Below are positions 42,401-52,331 of a DNA stretch of 64,000 bases, piece after piece. The notes under the pieces were generated by a model. It was not told where the DNA came from and did no database searches. It saw only the letters and a list, made by a program, of their open reading frames with translations. The stretch is taken from assembly GCF_022539315.1 (NCBI RefSeq), contig NC_066337.1, forward strand, positions 7,222,861 through 7,286,860, given 5' to 3'. Source of the stretch: Serinus canaria. Its lineage: Eukaryota > Chordata > Aves > Passeriformes > Fringillidae. Position numbers and translations under genes: made by a program. Positions within the stretch are counted from its first letter, which is position 1. Every line of letters begins with the position of its first letter.

Positions 42401-45400
42401 CTCACATCTCTTCCTGTGTGTGGCCTTGGGAGAGAGCAGCTTCTTTGTGCTTCTTGAGCTTTTTCCTGTATTTTCTTACCTTGTAATTATAATAGTTGGG
42501 CAAAATCTGGGAAAGCATGTCAGCAAAAAAGCAGATAAATAGTTTGGTTAGGCATCCTCTTAACTGAAATGAGCTGTACATCCATTGTTGAGCTGGGGTT
42601 GGGAATTTTCCTGTGCTTTTTTCTCTGCACCATTTTCTCTGTTTCCCAGCCTTGTTGCTGCTCAGGATGGAAGTGTTCACAGTTCATTTTACACGCAGCA
42701 ATTGAGAACCTTTTAATGCCCTGAGCTGTGCGCTGTGGCCTGTCAGAGGGGATTTGAGTGACCAGCTTGTCAAGATGCTGCATCACTGTCATTTAACTGG
42801 GCTCCCACCCCTCTCAGACCCATATGCATGGATTCTCCTACCCCTGAGTTCACTGTCAGAGCAGTATTAGCCCCCACTGTACCAGCTGTGCTGTTGTTTG
42901 GGAGCCCCTGCTCAGTACACACACAGCCTGTCCTTACTGGGCAGTGATCTCTGTTGTCTGTACCTACCAAGACTGTAGGACTTGAGCTTTTTCCTTTTGT
43001 CTGTCTAGCGTGCACATGAAAATAGAGGAGAAAATCTCCTTGACTTGTGGCCGTGACGGAGGGTTGCAGAACATGGAGCTTCATGGCATGATCATGCTGC
43101 ACATTTCTGATGAAAAGTTTGCACGGATTCGCCTGCATGTCGAAAATGACGACAAGAGGGGAGTACAGCTACAGGTAAAGCCTATTTGGAGACCCATGCT
43201 GTTGAACATGTTTTTGCTGCTTTCCAGGGGAAAAATAATGGAAATACTCAAGTATGTTGCTGTCCTGTGTTCTCATCTAAGCCTTCTCAGCAAGTGCAGG
43301 GCCAGTCATGCTCAAGGGATTGAAGTTCACTGGAGAAATGTAATCTTGGTCCCCATCCTGCCCTTGGAGCCTTATCTGCCCAGCAGTGCACCTTGGCATG
43401 CCAGGTGACCTCACTTGGACTTTGCAGCAGCCTGGTGTGTTGCTCAGTGCCTGTTGGGTGATGTCAGCTGCAGCTGTGGAGTGGAAATGGGATAACAAAC
43501 TTCCTGTGCCAGTGGGGAATTAATGTATTCTCTTGGAAGTTGTTTCTTTCTGGGGTTGCTTGTCCTGTCGCTGCTGTACCTGGGATGCTTGATGGCAGTC
43601 AGCAGTTGCAGCTCAGAACGTTCTTGAGAGATTGGTCCTTCCCTTTCTCCCTCCTCATGTGACCTTACAGATCCCTGGAGGTGGTGCTGCTTTGACACAC
43701 TCTGGCTTGCTCCTTGTTAGGGGCTGTACATCATCTCTGTCTGCAAGTCCACTTCCTTCCAGTGCATCCATGAGTGTGTTGCTCCCAGCACTGCCACAGG
43801 CAGTGCTTCAGGTGGAACATGACATCAAACCCTTTGCTGACTCCTGTCTTTCTGGTGCAGCTTGAACAGGAACTTGCAAAAATCCTCTGCTTCTAAAAAG
43901 CTGCTCACACTTGAGATTGTGAAGAAAGTGTTAAAATGGAGTTTGCCCACTGACATATGCGTGCTTTAAGGCTGCTGAGGGGACACAATAGTGTTATGGT
44001 GTCAGGCTGTTATTTCCCAACAGCATTAGATTGATTTTTCTTGAAATGTCTGCTGTAATTATTCAGGATGGTCTTTAACTTACAGTTGTTCTGTCGATAC
44101 CAGCCTGCATTGCTTGAGTATCTGCTGCAGGTGCTTGTAAGAAAGACAGTGGTGGGGATCCTTCTTGTCAGATTAGCATTATCTGGAAGCAATCCCAGGT
44201 TGGTGAGCAGTTGTGCTTCAGACGGGCTTCTGAGCCAGGAGGAAACCTTATGTGTGTTTTGTCAAAGCAAACACTGGAATGTGTAGGCCTGTCCTGGTAG
44301 AACCTGCATTTTACCTATGGTTCTGTCCTTGGGCTTTGACCTACAGTCTGGGCATGTGTTCCTCTTTCAGACTCACCCAAACGTGGACAAGAAGCTCTTC
44401 ACTACAGAGTCACAGATCGGTTTGAAGAACCCAGAGAAGTCATTCCCTATTAACAGCGATGTGGGTGTGCTGAAGTGGAGGTTGCAGACCACAGAAGAGT
44501 CCTTCATTCCACTGACAAGTGAGTGCAAGTCTGGGGGCTTGGGCAGAAGAAGCTGGTGATTGTCCATGAACTGCTGGTAGCCACCTTGCAGCAGCTGGGC
44601 TGCCTGGAGCCTGGCATGTTGTGAGACCTTGGAGATACTATGTGTATCTGTTGGATAGTGCCCGTCTTTGGCAGTGTGTGTTTCCTGTAACCCCTCAAGG
44701 AAAATAGAGAGCTTTTCTTAAAGTCAGCTTGAGGGTGACTTCACTGGCTGTTTCAAAGTGCATCATGTTGTGAAGGCCTATTCCACACAAAAGGCCTGCA
44801 TGGTTCACCGACTGTCTCTGTTTCCTCAGTTAACTGCTGGCCGTCAGAGAGTGGGAACACTTGTGATGTTAACATTGAATATGAGTTGCAAGAGGAGAGC
44901 CTCGAGTTGAATGATGTGATCATCACCATCCCCGTGCCGTAAGTCATGCTCCTTATCACGCAGCACTGAGTCCCATCACCTCCTTCCCCTCCCTGTTTTG
45001 TGGATCTGGCCAAGCCCATGTGTGTTAGAGGCATTTTCTTAGCTCTATGCAGGGAAATTATTGTCACTTCTCATTGCCTGCTCTAGGTCTGGTGTTGGTG
45101 CCCCAGTGATTGGGGAGATTGATGGTGAGTATCGCCACGACAGCCGGAGAAACCTCCTTGAGTGGTGCCTGCCAGTGATAGATGCCAAAAACAAGAGCGG
45201 TAGCCTGGAGTTTAGCATAGCAGGGCAGCCAAACGACTTCTTCCCGGTGCAGGTCTCCTTTGTCTCCAAAAAGAACTATTGCAACATACAGGTATGGTCA
45301 CTGCTTATGCTCCACAGGTGGGATGTCACCCTTGCTTCAGTCCCCAGCTGGCTGACACTTGGCTGTGCTGCAGAGGCACCGTGCTGTCCCACTGGCCATG

Positions 45401-45921
45401 GTTAAAGGGTTTAACCTGGCTCTGAGACTGCTGGATTCGGGAGTGCCAGCAGACAGCACTGGCAGCTGACACTTCATGGAGTTTGCCTGAAGTTTCAGTT
45501 GTGTCTTCAAGTTTCTGAGTAGTCATTAATTCCCCTCAGACCTTGTTGGAAAATCCATCAGCCTTGTAGCCAAAACACTGCTTGGCATATAGCTGTCTCC
45601 ACTGAAGTGTAGCCAGTAGCTGCCAATTCGCTCCTCAGCGGAGACACAGTTACCACAGAAAATCACTCCCCTCCTTCAGGGATCCTGGGAACAAAGGTCT
45701 TTGTTTCAGGGCTGAGCTGTGGTTTCAGGGCAGCAGGTTGGTTGTGCTATCATGGTGTTGGGAAGCATGGCATCGCTGCACTAAGGGAGTGATGTTCATT
45801 GCTGAGCTAATGTTGCCTCTTGTCTCCACAGGTTACCAAAGTGACCCAGGTAGACGGAAACAGCCCTGTAAGGTTTTCTACTGAAACCACCTTCCTGGTG
45901 GACAAGTACGAAATCCTGTAA
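39247..45921 (+). CDS. ARCN1: ARCN1 (archain, COPI coatomer delta subunit), complete, 10 exons
   Basis: Subunit of the COPI coat on Golgi and retrograde vesicles. Exons 39247-39249 (ATG only), 40293-40556, 41147-41326, 41556-41758, 42207-42368, 43009-43174, 44371-44518, 44830-44938, 45087-45291 and 45832-45921 give 1,530 nt, 509 aa (human 511). The N-terminal longin domain spans [20 protein letters not shown] to about [13 protein letters not shown] charged helical linker ([20 protein letters not shown]) and GFGGFGSS follow. The C-terminal mu-homology domain starts near [18 protein letters not shown] and contains [40 protein letters not shown] and the end FLVDKYEIL. Conservation with human is near-complete except in the linker near 42310-42360. 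All junctions are GT-AG and in phase. Confidence 0.98.
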
Positions 45922-47385
45922 TGCCAGACATGGTGACGCACAATGGAAGAAATTTTTAAATTAAAAAAACGAGGCCGACGTTTATTCTGAATGTTGGGAA
46001 CGCCACAGCCCCCTCTGCTAAGATGTGTGGCTCTGTCTGCCATCTACAGTGTTCTGGGGTCACAGACATTTTTTGCAGAGAAGTGACGTGCTCATGGGGG
46101 GAAAGGCCACAAATTTCTTTGGCAGATTTTTACCAACTGGCAAAAAAGCAAGATCTCCGCAAAGAGCCTGACTTTGACATGCTCCCCCCCGACCCCGAGA
46201 TGCTCGGAGCTCAGCCCAGAGCCAACCAGACATCATTCTCTCCTGAAGCATCACGTGCTGTTCCGTTGTTGGTGCTGCCATTTTAATTTCTCCTTGGCCT
46301 CTGGTTCTCATGTATGGGGCCATCTGCTGGTCCTGACCTTTCCATCTGGTGGAAGCTGAGCAAGTTGACCTTGCCCTCAGAGGTGGGGGGGGTTCATGGC
46401 AGGGGCATGGGGTGGGAAAGAGGGACCCAGGGATTCAGTCCTTTTGCCCCACACAGTTACTGCTGTTCCTCCAGCTCTGCTGTGTGGCAGTGGCCCAGCT
46501 CCAGGTGGTCTGGTTCCTGCTGCAGCAGGGAGAGCATCCAAGGAGACTGTGTCCTCACTGTCTTCCACAGCTGTTCTCAGGCCAGGCTTTGGAGGAAGTT
46601 TAGTTAGGTTAGAACCAGCTGTATATCCTTTGCAAGGCCGTTTTGGTGTCTGGGGAGGCTGAGGGCTTTGTCTGCCTGGGTGACTTACTTGGCCTGCATG
46701 TCAGACCTGTCTCAAATCAGTGTTGGTTCAGCACTGGCAGGTATGGGAGAAGGAAATGCTGGTTTCCAGGTAATGTGGGGGCTGAGCCGAGCCATTTCTC
46801 TTACTGCTGCCTCAATAGCGTTATTTGCTTCATCTCGGAGACCTGTGCTCCCCTCACAACTCATCTCACCTGCATGGCTGGGGCCTGTCATGAGTGTCAC
46901 CTGCCCCTGGGCACACCTCACCTCGGCAGCCAGAGGGCCCGAGTGCAGGTGGAAGGCAGGGGCCCTAAAAGTGCGTGTACTGTGCTCTGTGAGAGCCAGC
47001 CTGTCACGGGCCCCTGGGGTCCTCTGCCAAAGAAGTTTGTGGTCTCTCCTCTGCTGGCAGCACCTGAGAGGAAATCAACCCTGGTCCTGTCCTGAGAGGG
47101 CATGCCCTCTCCCCTAGCAAAGTAGGCAATGAATCCCATTAACCCAGTCCTGTTCCAGAGCTGCTTGTCTGTATGATTTTTAAAATGGAATCTAAGTTAG
47201 TTCAAGCATCCAAGGAGCTTTTTTTTTTTCCTTACATTCATTGGAGGGTGATATTTAAACCGAGCCGAGGTCCCCACTTTTTGTAACCCTGTATGATCCT
47301 GGCCTAGGCAATAGAGCACATTCCAGTGTACACAAAGAATTCTGAGTCTTTAATCAAATAAAGTACTGTTAAAGGAGCTGGCTGG
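45922..47385 (+). other. ARCN1: ARCN1 3'UTR
   Basis: About 1.4 kb without a supportable ORF. A possible early AT-rich end lies near 45955-45970 without a clean AATAAA. A G-quadruplex motif is at 46402-46424. The likely poly(A) signal AATAAA is at 47357-47362, followed by a GT-rich stretch. Confidence 0.8.
47357..47362 (+). terminator. ARCN1: ARCN1 poly(A) signal AATAAA
   Basis: Preceded by TTTAATC and followed by AGTACTGTTAAAGG and then TG/GT-rich sequence. Cleavage would fall at about 47375-47385, immediately before the PHLDB1 CpG island. Confidence 0.8.
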
Positions 47386-47389
47386 GGGT

Positions 47390-47560
47390 CGTGAGGTCCT
47401 TCCGGAGCTGGGACCGGTCAGCCCTGGCTGCGCGGGGCGGGACGTGCCGCCGCCGCTTGGGGCGGGGACACGGCGAGGTCGGAGTGCTGGACGGTGGAGC
47501 GGCGGCGGAGCCCGGGAAGGGCTGTCGGACCAGGGGAGTGAAGGTGAGCAGCCGCTGGCA
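47390..47560 (+). promoter_or_regulatory. PHLDB1: PHLDB1 CpG-island promoter and probable non-coding exon 1
   Basis: CG-dense stretch beginning with an ETS-type CTTCCGGA (47399-47406) and GC boxes (GGGGCGGGG near 47460). It ends in GTGAAG|GTGAGC, a consensus donor at 47543/47544. This fits a non-coding first exon spliced to the start-codon exon at 52293. The transcription start is inferred. Confidence 0.6.
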
Positions 47561-48339
47561 GGGGGTGGGACACCACCCCAGTTTGTGCCCCAGGCGACCG
47601 CTGCCCTTGGGGAGCTTGTGGGGCTGGGGTCAGCATGTCCTGTAATATGCGAGGATTCCCTGGTGCTTCAGAGGCGGCTTTGAGATGTGGTGGGGGCAAG
47701 AGAAAGCTCGGCTGCTTTGGCCCGTGTTTGGGCGAGGTGTGGGACATGCTGGGGCTTCCTGGGGTGTCTTGGGAGGGGTGCAAGGAAGGAGCTGCAGACA
47801 GGGAAGTAGGAAAAACATAGCCATAAAACCAATAATTGCACAATGGTTTGGTGGTGTGTGGGTGGGCTGGAAGCTGGTTCCAGTGGTCCACATCAGTGGT
47901 GGGTTTGCTGGTGTGGGAGCCCGGAGAGCAGCTCAGTGTCGGAAGACAGCCAGACAAGGTTCTCCCCTCCCCAAATCCTGCTGCAGCTCATGGGCAGTCA
48001 CAGGAGGAGATGGTGCTTGGCCCATGGCCACCACTGCTGTCTCTGACACCTCTTGGGGAGCCTGGGAACAGTACTGCTCCATGGCTGGACCTTGTTTACT
48101 CCAGCTTCCTGCCACACTCCTGCCACAGCCCCTTCAGCTGCTGTCAGAAAGCCAGAGGAATCTGTCAGTCCCAGAAGGTCCAGCTGCTGTGCTGAAGGAC
48201 CAGTCTCTCCCAGTCCTCCAGCTGCCCTACGAGCCCCCAGCCCTCTCTGAGCACCTGCAGCCAGGTTTCCTGGCTGAGTGCCACAGGCAGTAGCAAGGCA
48301 ACATGGCTGGGTACTTTTTGATAACTCCTTGTACTTTTG

Positions 48340-48790
48340 GGTTTGCTGTGTGGTGCCATATATTGGTGCATGTGGGAGGATGGATTATAGGAGAATAGAG
48401 ATGGTGCTGAAGGTAATCTCACTCCTGGGGAGTTGCAGCTGTACTAATTACCAAAGAGTAGGAACAGCCCTGCCCTTAATAGGGCACAGCTGTGTCCAGT
48501 ATGGATGGGTGTTATAAAAGAGTGGGTTAGGAGGCTGGAGTTTGTTGGCTGTGCTGTGAGGAGGAAGGGTCAGGTGGTCATGTAGAGGAAAGAAAAAAGG
48601 AGTCGGTGTTTCAAGAAGCTGCTCTTGGGAACTCACAGAAGGTATGAAAGTTTTACAGTAAGATAACAAGCTAATGGTGACAGTTAGTTTCCGTCCACTG
48701 TGGATTGGTGCCAAGCACCAACACCAACAATTGGTAGCCCATATGGGGATGGATCCCGACAGGTATGTGTAGGGCACCAGGGGCAGGGCA
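48340..48790 (+). mobile_element. Possible endogenous-retrovirus LTR and 5' leader remnant
   Basis: A TATA-like TTATAAAAG (about 48511) lies downstream of an inverted CCCTTAATAGGG motif. About 190 bases on, a segment ends in CA (48729), followed by AT and TGGTAGCCCATATGGGG. That is the arrangement of an LTR 3' end and a tRNA primer-binding site, whose first bases are TGG. No gag or pol reading frame follows, so only a remnant would be left. The left boundary and target duplication were not found; a chance resemblance is possible. Confidence 0.4.
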
Positions 48791-50284
48791 CCACGCAGGG
48801 AGATGGAACCACAGTACTGCATGGCAAGGGATCCTTGCTGGCAACCAGAAAGAGGAAAGTTATCAATGCCTGCTTTGGAAAGGTGAGGTTCACCCCACCC
48901 CTTTACCAGCTAACAAAGGTCTGGATGATGGGTTTGTGCCAGGGGTTGGATTCAAGACCTATCAAACCCATCCCATGTCATGGTCCCCAAGACGTCAGTG
49001 GGAGTTGCAGATGCTCCTCGCAGAGCTGAACCTCTCGCCTGCAGGTGAGAAATTGTCATTTTGATACAAGAGTATTTTGAGGAGTGGCTCTCCACTGTGC
49101 AGTCTTGTGAGGGGTCTGGAGCTTGTGTCTGTGCTGTAATGTCAGGAGGCACATGCTGATGCTGGGGTCAGTACTTGACCTGCAGCAGTGGTTGGGTCAG
49201 TGCATGACTCACTGGCCCTTGGAGCTGGCTGGCCTCGGGGAGTGCTGGCTGCAGTAGGTGGGGCTGCACGCCCTTCCTAACCTGAGCACATGGTGAGCAT
49301 CCACCAGTCTGTGGAGAGCTGAGGCGTGATGCCGGCAGGGCCTGGGCCAGAACACAGCTGTGCTGCAGTGGGGCAAGGCCACTTCTCCAGAGCGATGAAA
49401 TCAGCGGGTGTGGCCAGGATTCCTCAGCTCCCGCGGGAGCTGTCTGGTGGCTGATATATGGTGATGTTATTGCCAGGATCATGGCGTTGTCCCAGCAACC
49501 GCAACGCAGCCCCCTCCCTCCCCCCTCGCCTGGGTGGGATGGGGCTGGCTGGGTTCCCCCCACTCAGTTGTCAGCCTCAGACAGGGAGGCAGAGGCCAGG
49601 AACAGGCTCCTCACTTGACTCTGGCTTTGTGCAGGAGACAGGCTTCCCCTTCCCAGCGGAAGGGACGGTTGTTTACTAGGGCAGAGGGTGTGGGAAGGGG
49701 TGAGCGCACCCTGAGTGCGTTAGCAGATGGGGAGCAAGCAGGCAGCCAAGTTGGCTGGAGGCTGTGATGCTCCGCTGTGAGCACCCGTTAGCTGTTAGCT
49801 CAGTCACTCAGGCTTCCTTCGTGACTCATCCAGCCAGCCACAAGTGGAGATGAGAGGCCGTGCAAGGGGATGCCATGTGCCTGTCTCTGCCATGCTGTTG
49901 CTTCATCCCAGCATGGCTGATGATATGGCCTGCCAGTCTGTGCTCCTTTGTGAGCGCAGTCTGGATGCCCCTGCCCTGGCCGTGGCACACAGTGCAGCTC
50001 TGGGGCCTGCTGGTACCTGATGTGGGGTGAGTCAGGATGTGCTGTGCCCAGTTTGGGTCTGGGTGGGCAACAGCAGGTCAGACCGGAGTGGACGCCCAGA
50101 GCACCCCTGCCCACGAGAGCTTGGGGCAGGCAGGCAGATTGCAGCCTGTGGGCAGCAGGATGCAGGCAGGAGCACCCTGGGGCAGCGCACGTCTGTGCAC
50201 AGCTGGCTCTGCAATAGTAGGGCCCCTACATCGGTGAGGCTGGGCATCCTCCCAGGTGAGGCTTTTGACCATGCCAGGTGAAGA

Positions 50285-50609
50285 AAGGGGCTTTTGTCTT
50301 CCAGGAGGCCGGGGCAGAGTAGGCAGCCCTGCGCGGGGTGCACGCGGACCGTGGGCTGTTCGGTGGTAACCGAGCCCGACCCCTTGGCATTTGCAGCCTC
50401 CACCGCTTCCCACGGAGGGAACAAGCGGCGCGTTCTGCAGGCGGCGGCGGGAGAAGAAAGGCAGCCTTGTCCGTCCTAGCAGTGGGGCGCCGGCTGGGGC
50501 GGCCGCGCTCCCGCCCCGCATTCCTGCAGCAGAGCCGGCTGGAGAGGGGCTGTATCCCCAGCAGGACGGGCTGGGCTGACGCAGGCGTTCCTGGGTGCTG
50601 ACGAGACAG
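50285..50609 (+). promoter_or_regulatory. CG-rich segment ending in a splice donor: possible alternative PHLDB1 first exon
   Basis: CpG density rises sharply (CGCGGGGTGCACGCGGACCG, GGCGCCGGCTGGGGCGGCCG) and ends at ACGAGACAG|GTGAGG (50609/50610). It is compatible with an alternative promoter and first exon. No transcript evidence is available. Confidence 0.4.
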
Positions 50610-50969
50610 GTGAGGGGCTCTGTTGGAGGGCAGTGTTGTGGGACTGGGGGCGCTGGGAAGCAATGAGATGCCAGGGTCACCCTCCAGCTCATGGGCAGGC
50701 AGGGCTACTTGTGGAGTGGGGGATGTTGGGTGGAGAGTTTGGGCAGCAGGCAGCAGAATCGGAGACCATCCCCCAGATGGCCGGGATGGGGGTCCTCCAT
50801 GGTTCTCACCAGGTCTCACCAGTACAACCATGCTGGGAAGGAGTTAATACCGGCACAAGATCCCACCCTGGTCCCGCTCCCTTCCTCTGCGGCAGCCTGG
50901 CCCCTCCTGGCTTTTCCTCCTTCCTGAAAATTGTGACGGGACGTAGGTGTAAGTGAGGGGCAGGAGCTC

Positions 50970-51078
50970 GCCTGGGCCGCGGGGTCTCCAGATGCTGGGA
51001 AGTGCGGCACCGCAGTGCCCGGGGAACATGGGCACCCTGCCGCGGAGGGTCCCGCTCGGCACCAGGACCAGCTGGCAG
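50970..51078 (+). promoter_or_regulatory. Second CG-rich segment ending in a splice donor
   Basis: Short CG-rich stretch (GGGCCGCGGGGTCTCC onward) ending at GCTGGCAG|GTAAGG (51078/51079), a strong donor. It could be another alternative 5' exon of PHLDB1 or a chance site. Confidence 0.3.
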
Positions 51079-52331
51079 GTAAGGGAGAGCAGGGATCCTG
51101 CCTGGGCAGCTGGCAAGCACTCGTGAACTGCTCTGGGGGTACCTTATCTCTAGGCCTCCCCTTGCCCCGGCTGAGCTGTCCCCATCCCACGTGCTGTGGC
51201 TGTAGTCCCCACGGAGGAGCCCTTGCTATGGGGCCAGTCTTGCTGTTGCAGCAGGCGCCCGGGTTTCATCCAGGTCCTGGATCCCACGCTTGGTGTTTTC
51301 CAGCGTTTCATTTTTTCCACAGTGTGTAATAGCCCTTCACTCGCCCCCGCAGCTGAGCCTAGTTCTGGACGAGGTGGGGGGGGGGTCCCTCCAGGGGCTG
51401 GCTGGACAGGCGGTGATGCTGGCGAGAACCGAGCCCGGGGCTCCTCCTGGCGGCCCCGGGACCGGCGTCTACTAACGGGGATGGAGCACTTCCCATCTAC
51501 ACTGCCCGGGAAGGGTTAAGCCCCAGTCAGCTAGTCCAGGGCGGAAGGGAGGGACGTAGGGCGCAGCAGACGGTAAATTTAGATCCTCGGAGTATCCCGA
51601 CATGGCGTGAGTGCCGAGTGACGGAAATTGTTCCTGCTTGAGTTGCCTCCCACTCACGCAGAGAATGTGTGGCAGCATGGCCGTTCCATGGGTGGTGACC
51701 CTGCCTGCTGGCCACAGGCCTGTCGGCCACATGGGCAAGGGTATGAAACACTCGGCATGTGCACTATGAGCTGCTGCTGGACTGTGTGGGAGCAGAGGCA
51801 TGTGCCTGGGTACCAGAGCTGGGCACTGGTGGCATGGACAGGGGTGCCCAGGTGTGCCACACACGGCAGGCAGGTGTTGCTGGGGACAGCCAGAAATTGT
51901 GCTTATGTGTGCTTTTACAATGACAGCCATTGGGGTCTGGCTGCCCACAGCTCTTGGCATTTTAAGCATGCATTTCCAACACCATGCCCCCAAAACTGAA
52001 TGCATGTGTAGTTTTCCTTCCCAGACTGTGCCTTGTCCTGACGCCTGGCACATGCATGGGTCTCCCCGGGTGGATGGGGATGTGTGCCTAGGTAGGATGC
52101 CTGCCTTGGCAGGCAGGGATGTTCACTGGCTTCAGGCAGCTGCTGACATGATGAAGACAGGAGCTCAGGATGGCAAATGCTGGTTTGGAATGGGTAGGGT
52201 TCGTGCTCAGGCTGTCCGAGATGTGCAGGAAAAATACATCAAGGCCATGTCCAGTGTGGTCACTCGTTCTGCTATTCTGTTTCTTCTGGCAGCCTGTGTC
52301 CGGTACCATCCGACGCCTCCAGGAAGGCACC

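Larger units (their letters stand above)
47561..52292 (+). other. PHLDB1 5' intronic region; no protein gene seen
   Basis: About 4.7 kb between the probable first exon and the start-codon exon. No ORF here resembles a known protein. It contains a possible ERV LTR/primer-binding site (about 48340-48760) and two further CG-rich segments ending in consensus donors (50609 and 51078) that may be alternative first exons. The rest is plain GC-rich intron. Confidence 0.6.
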
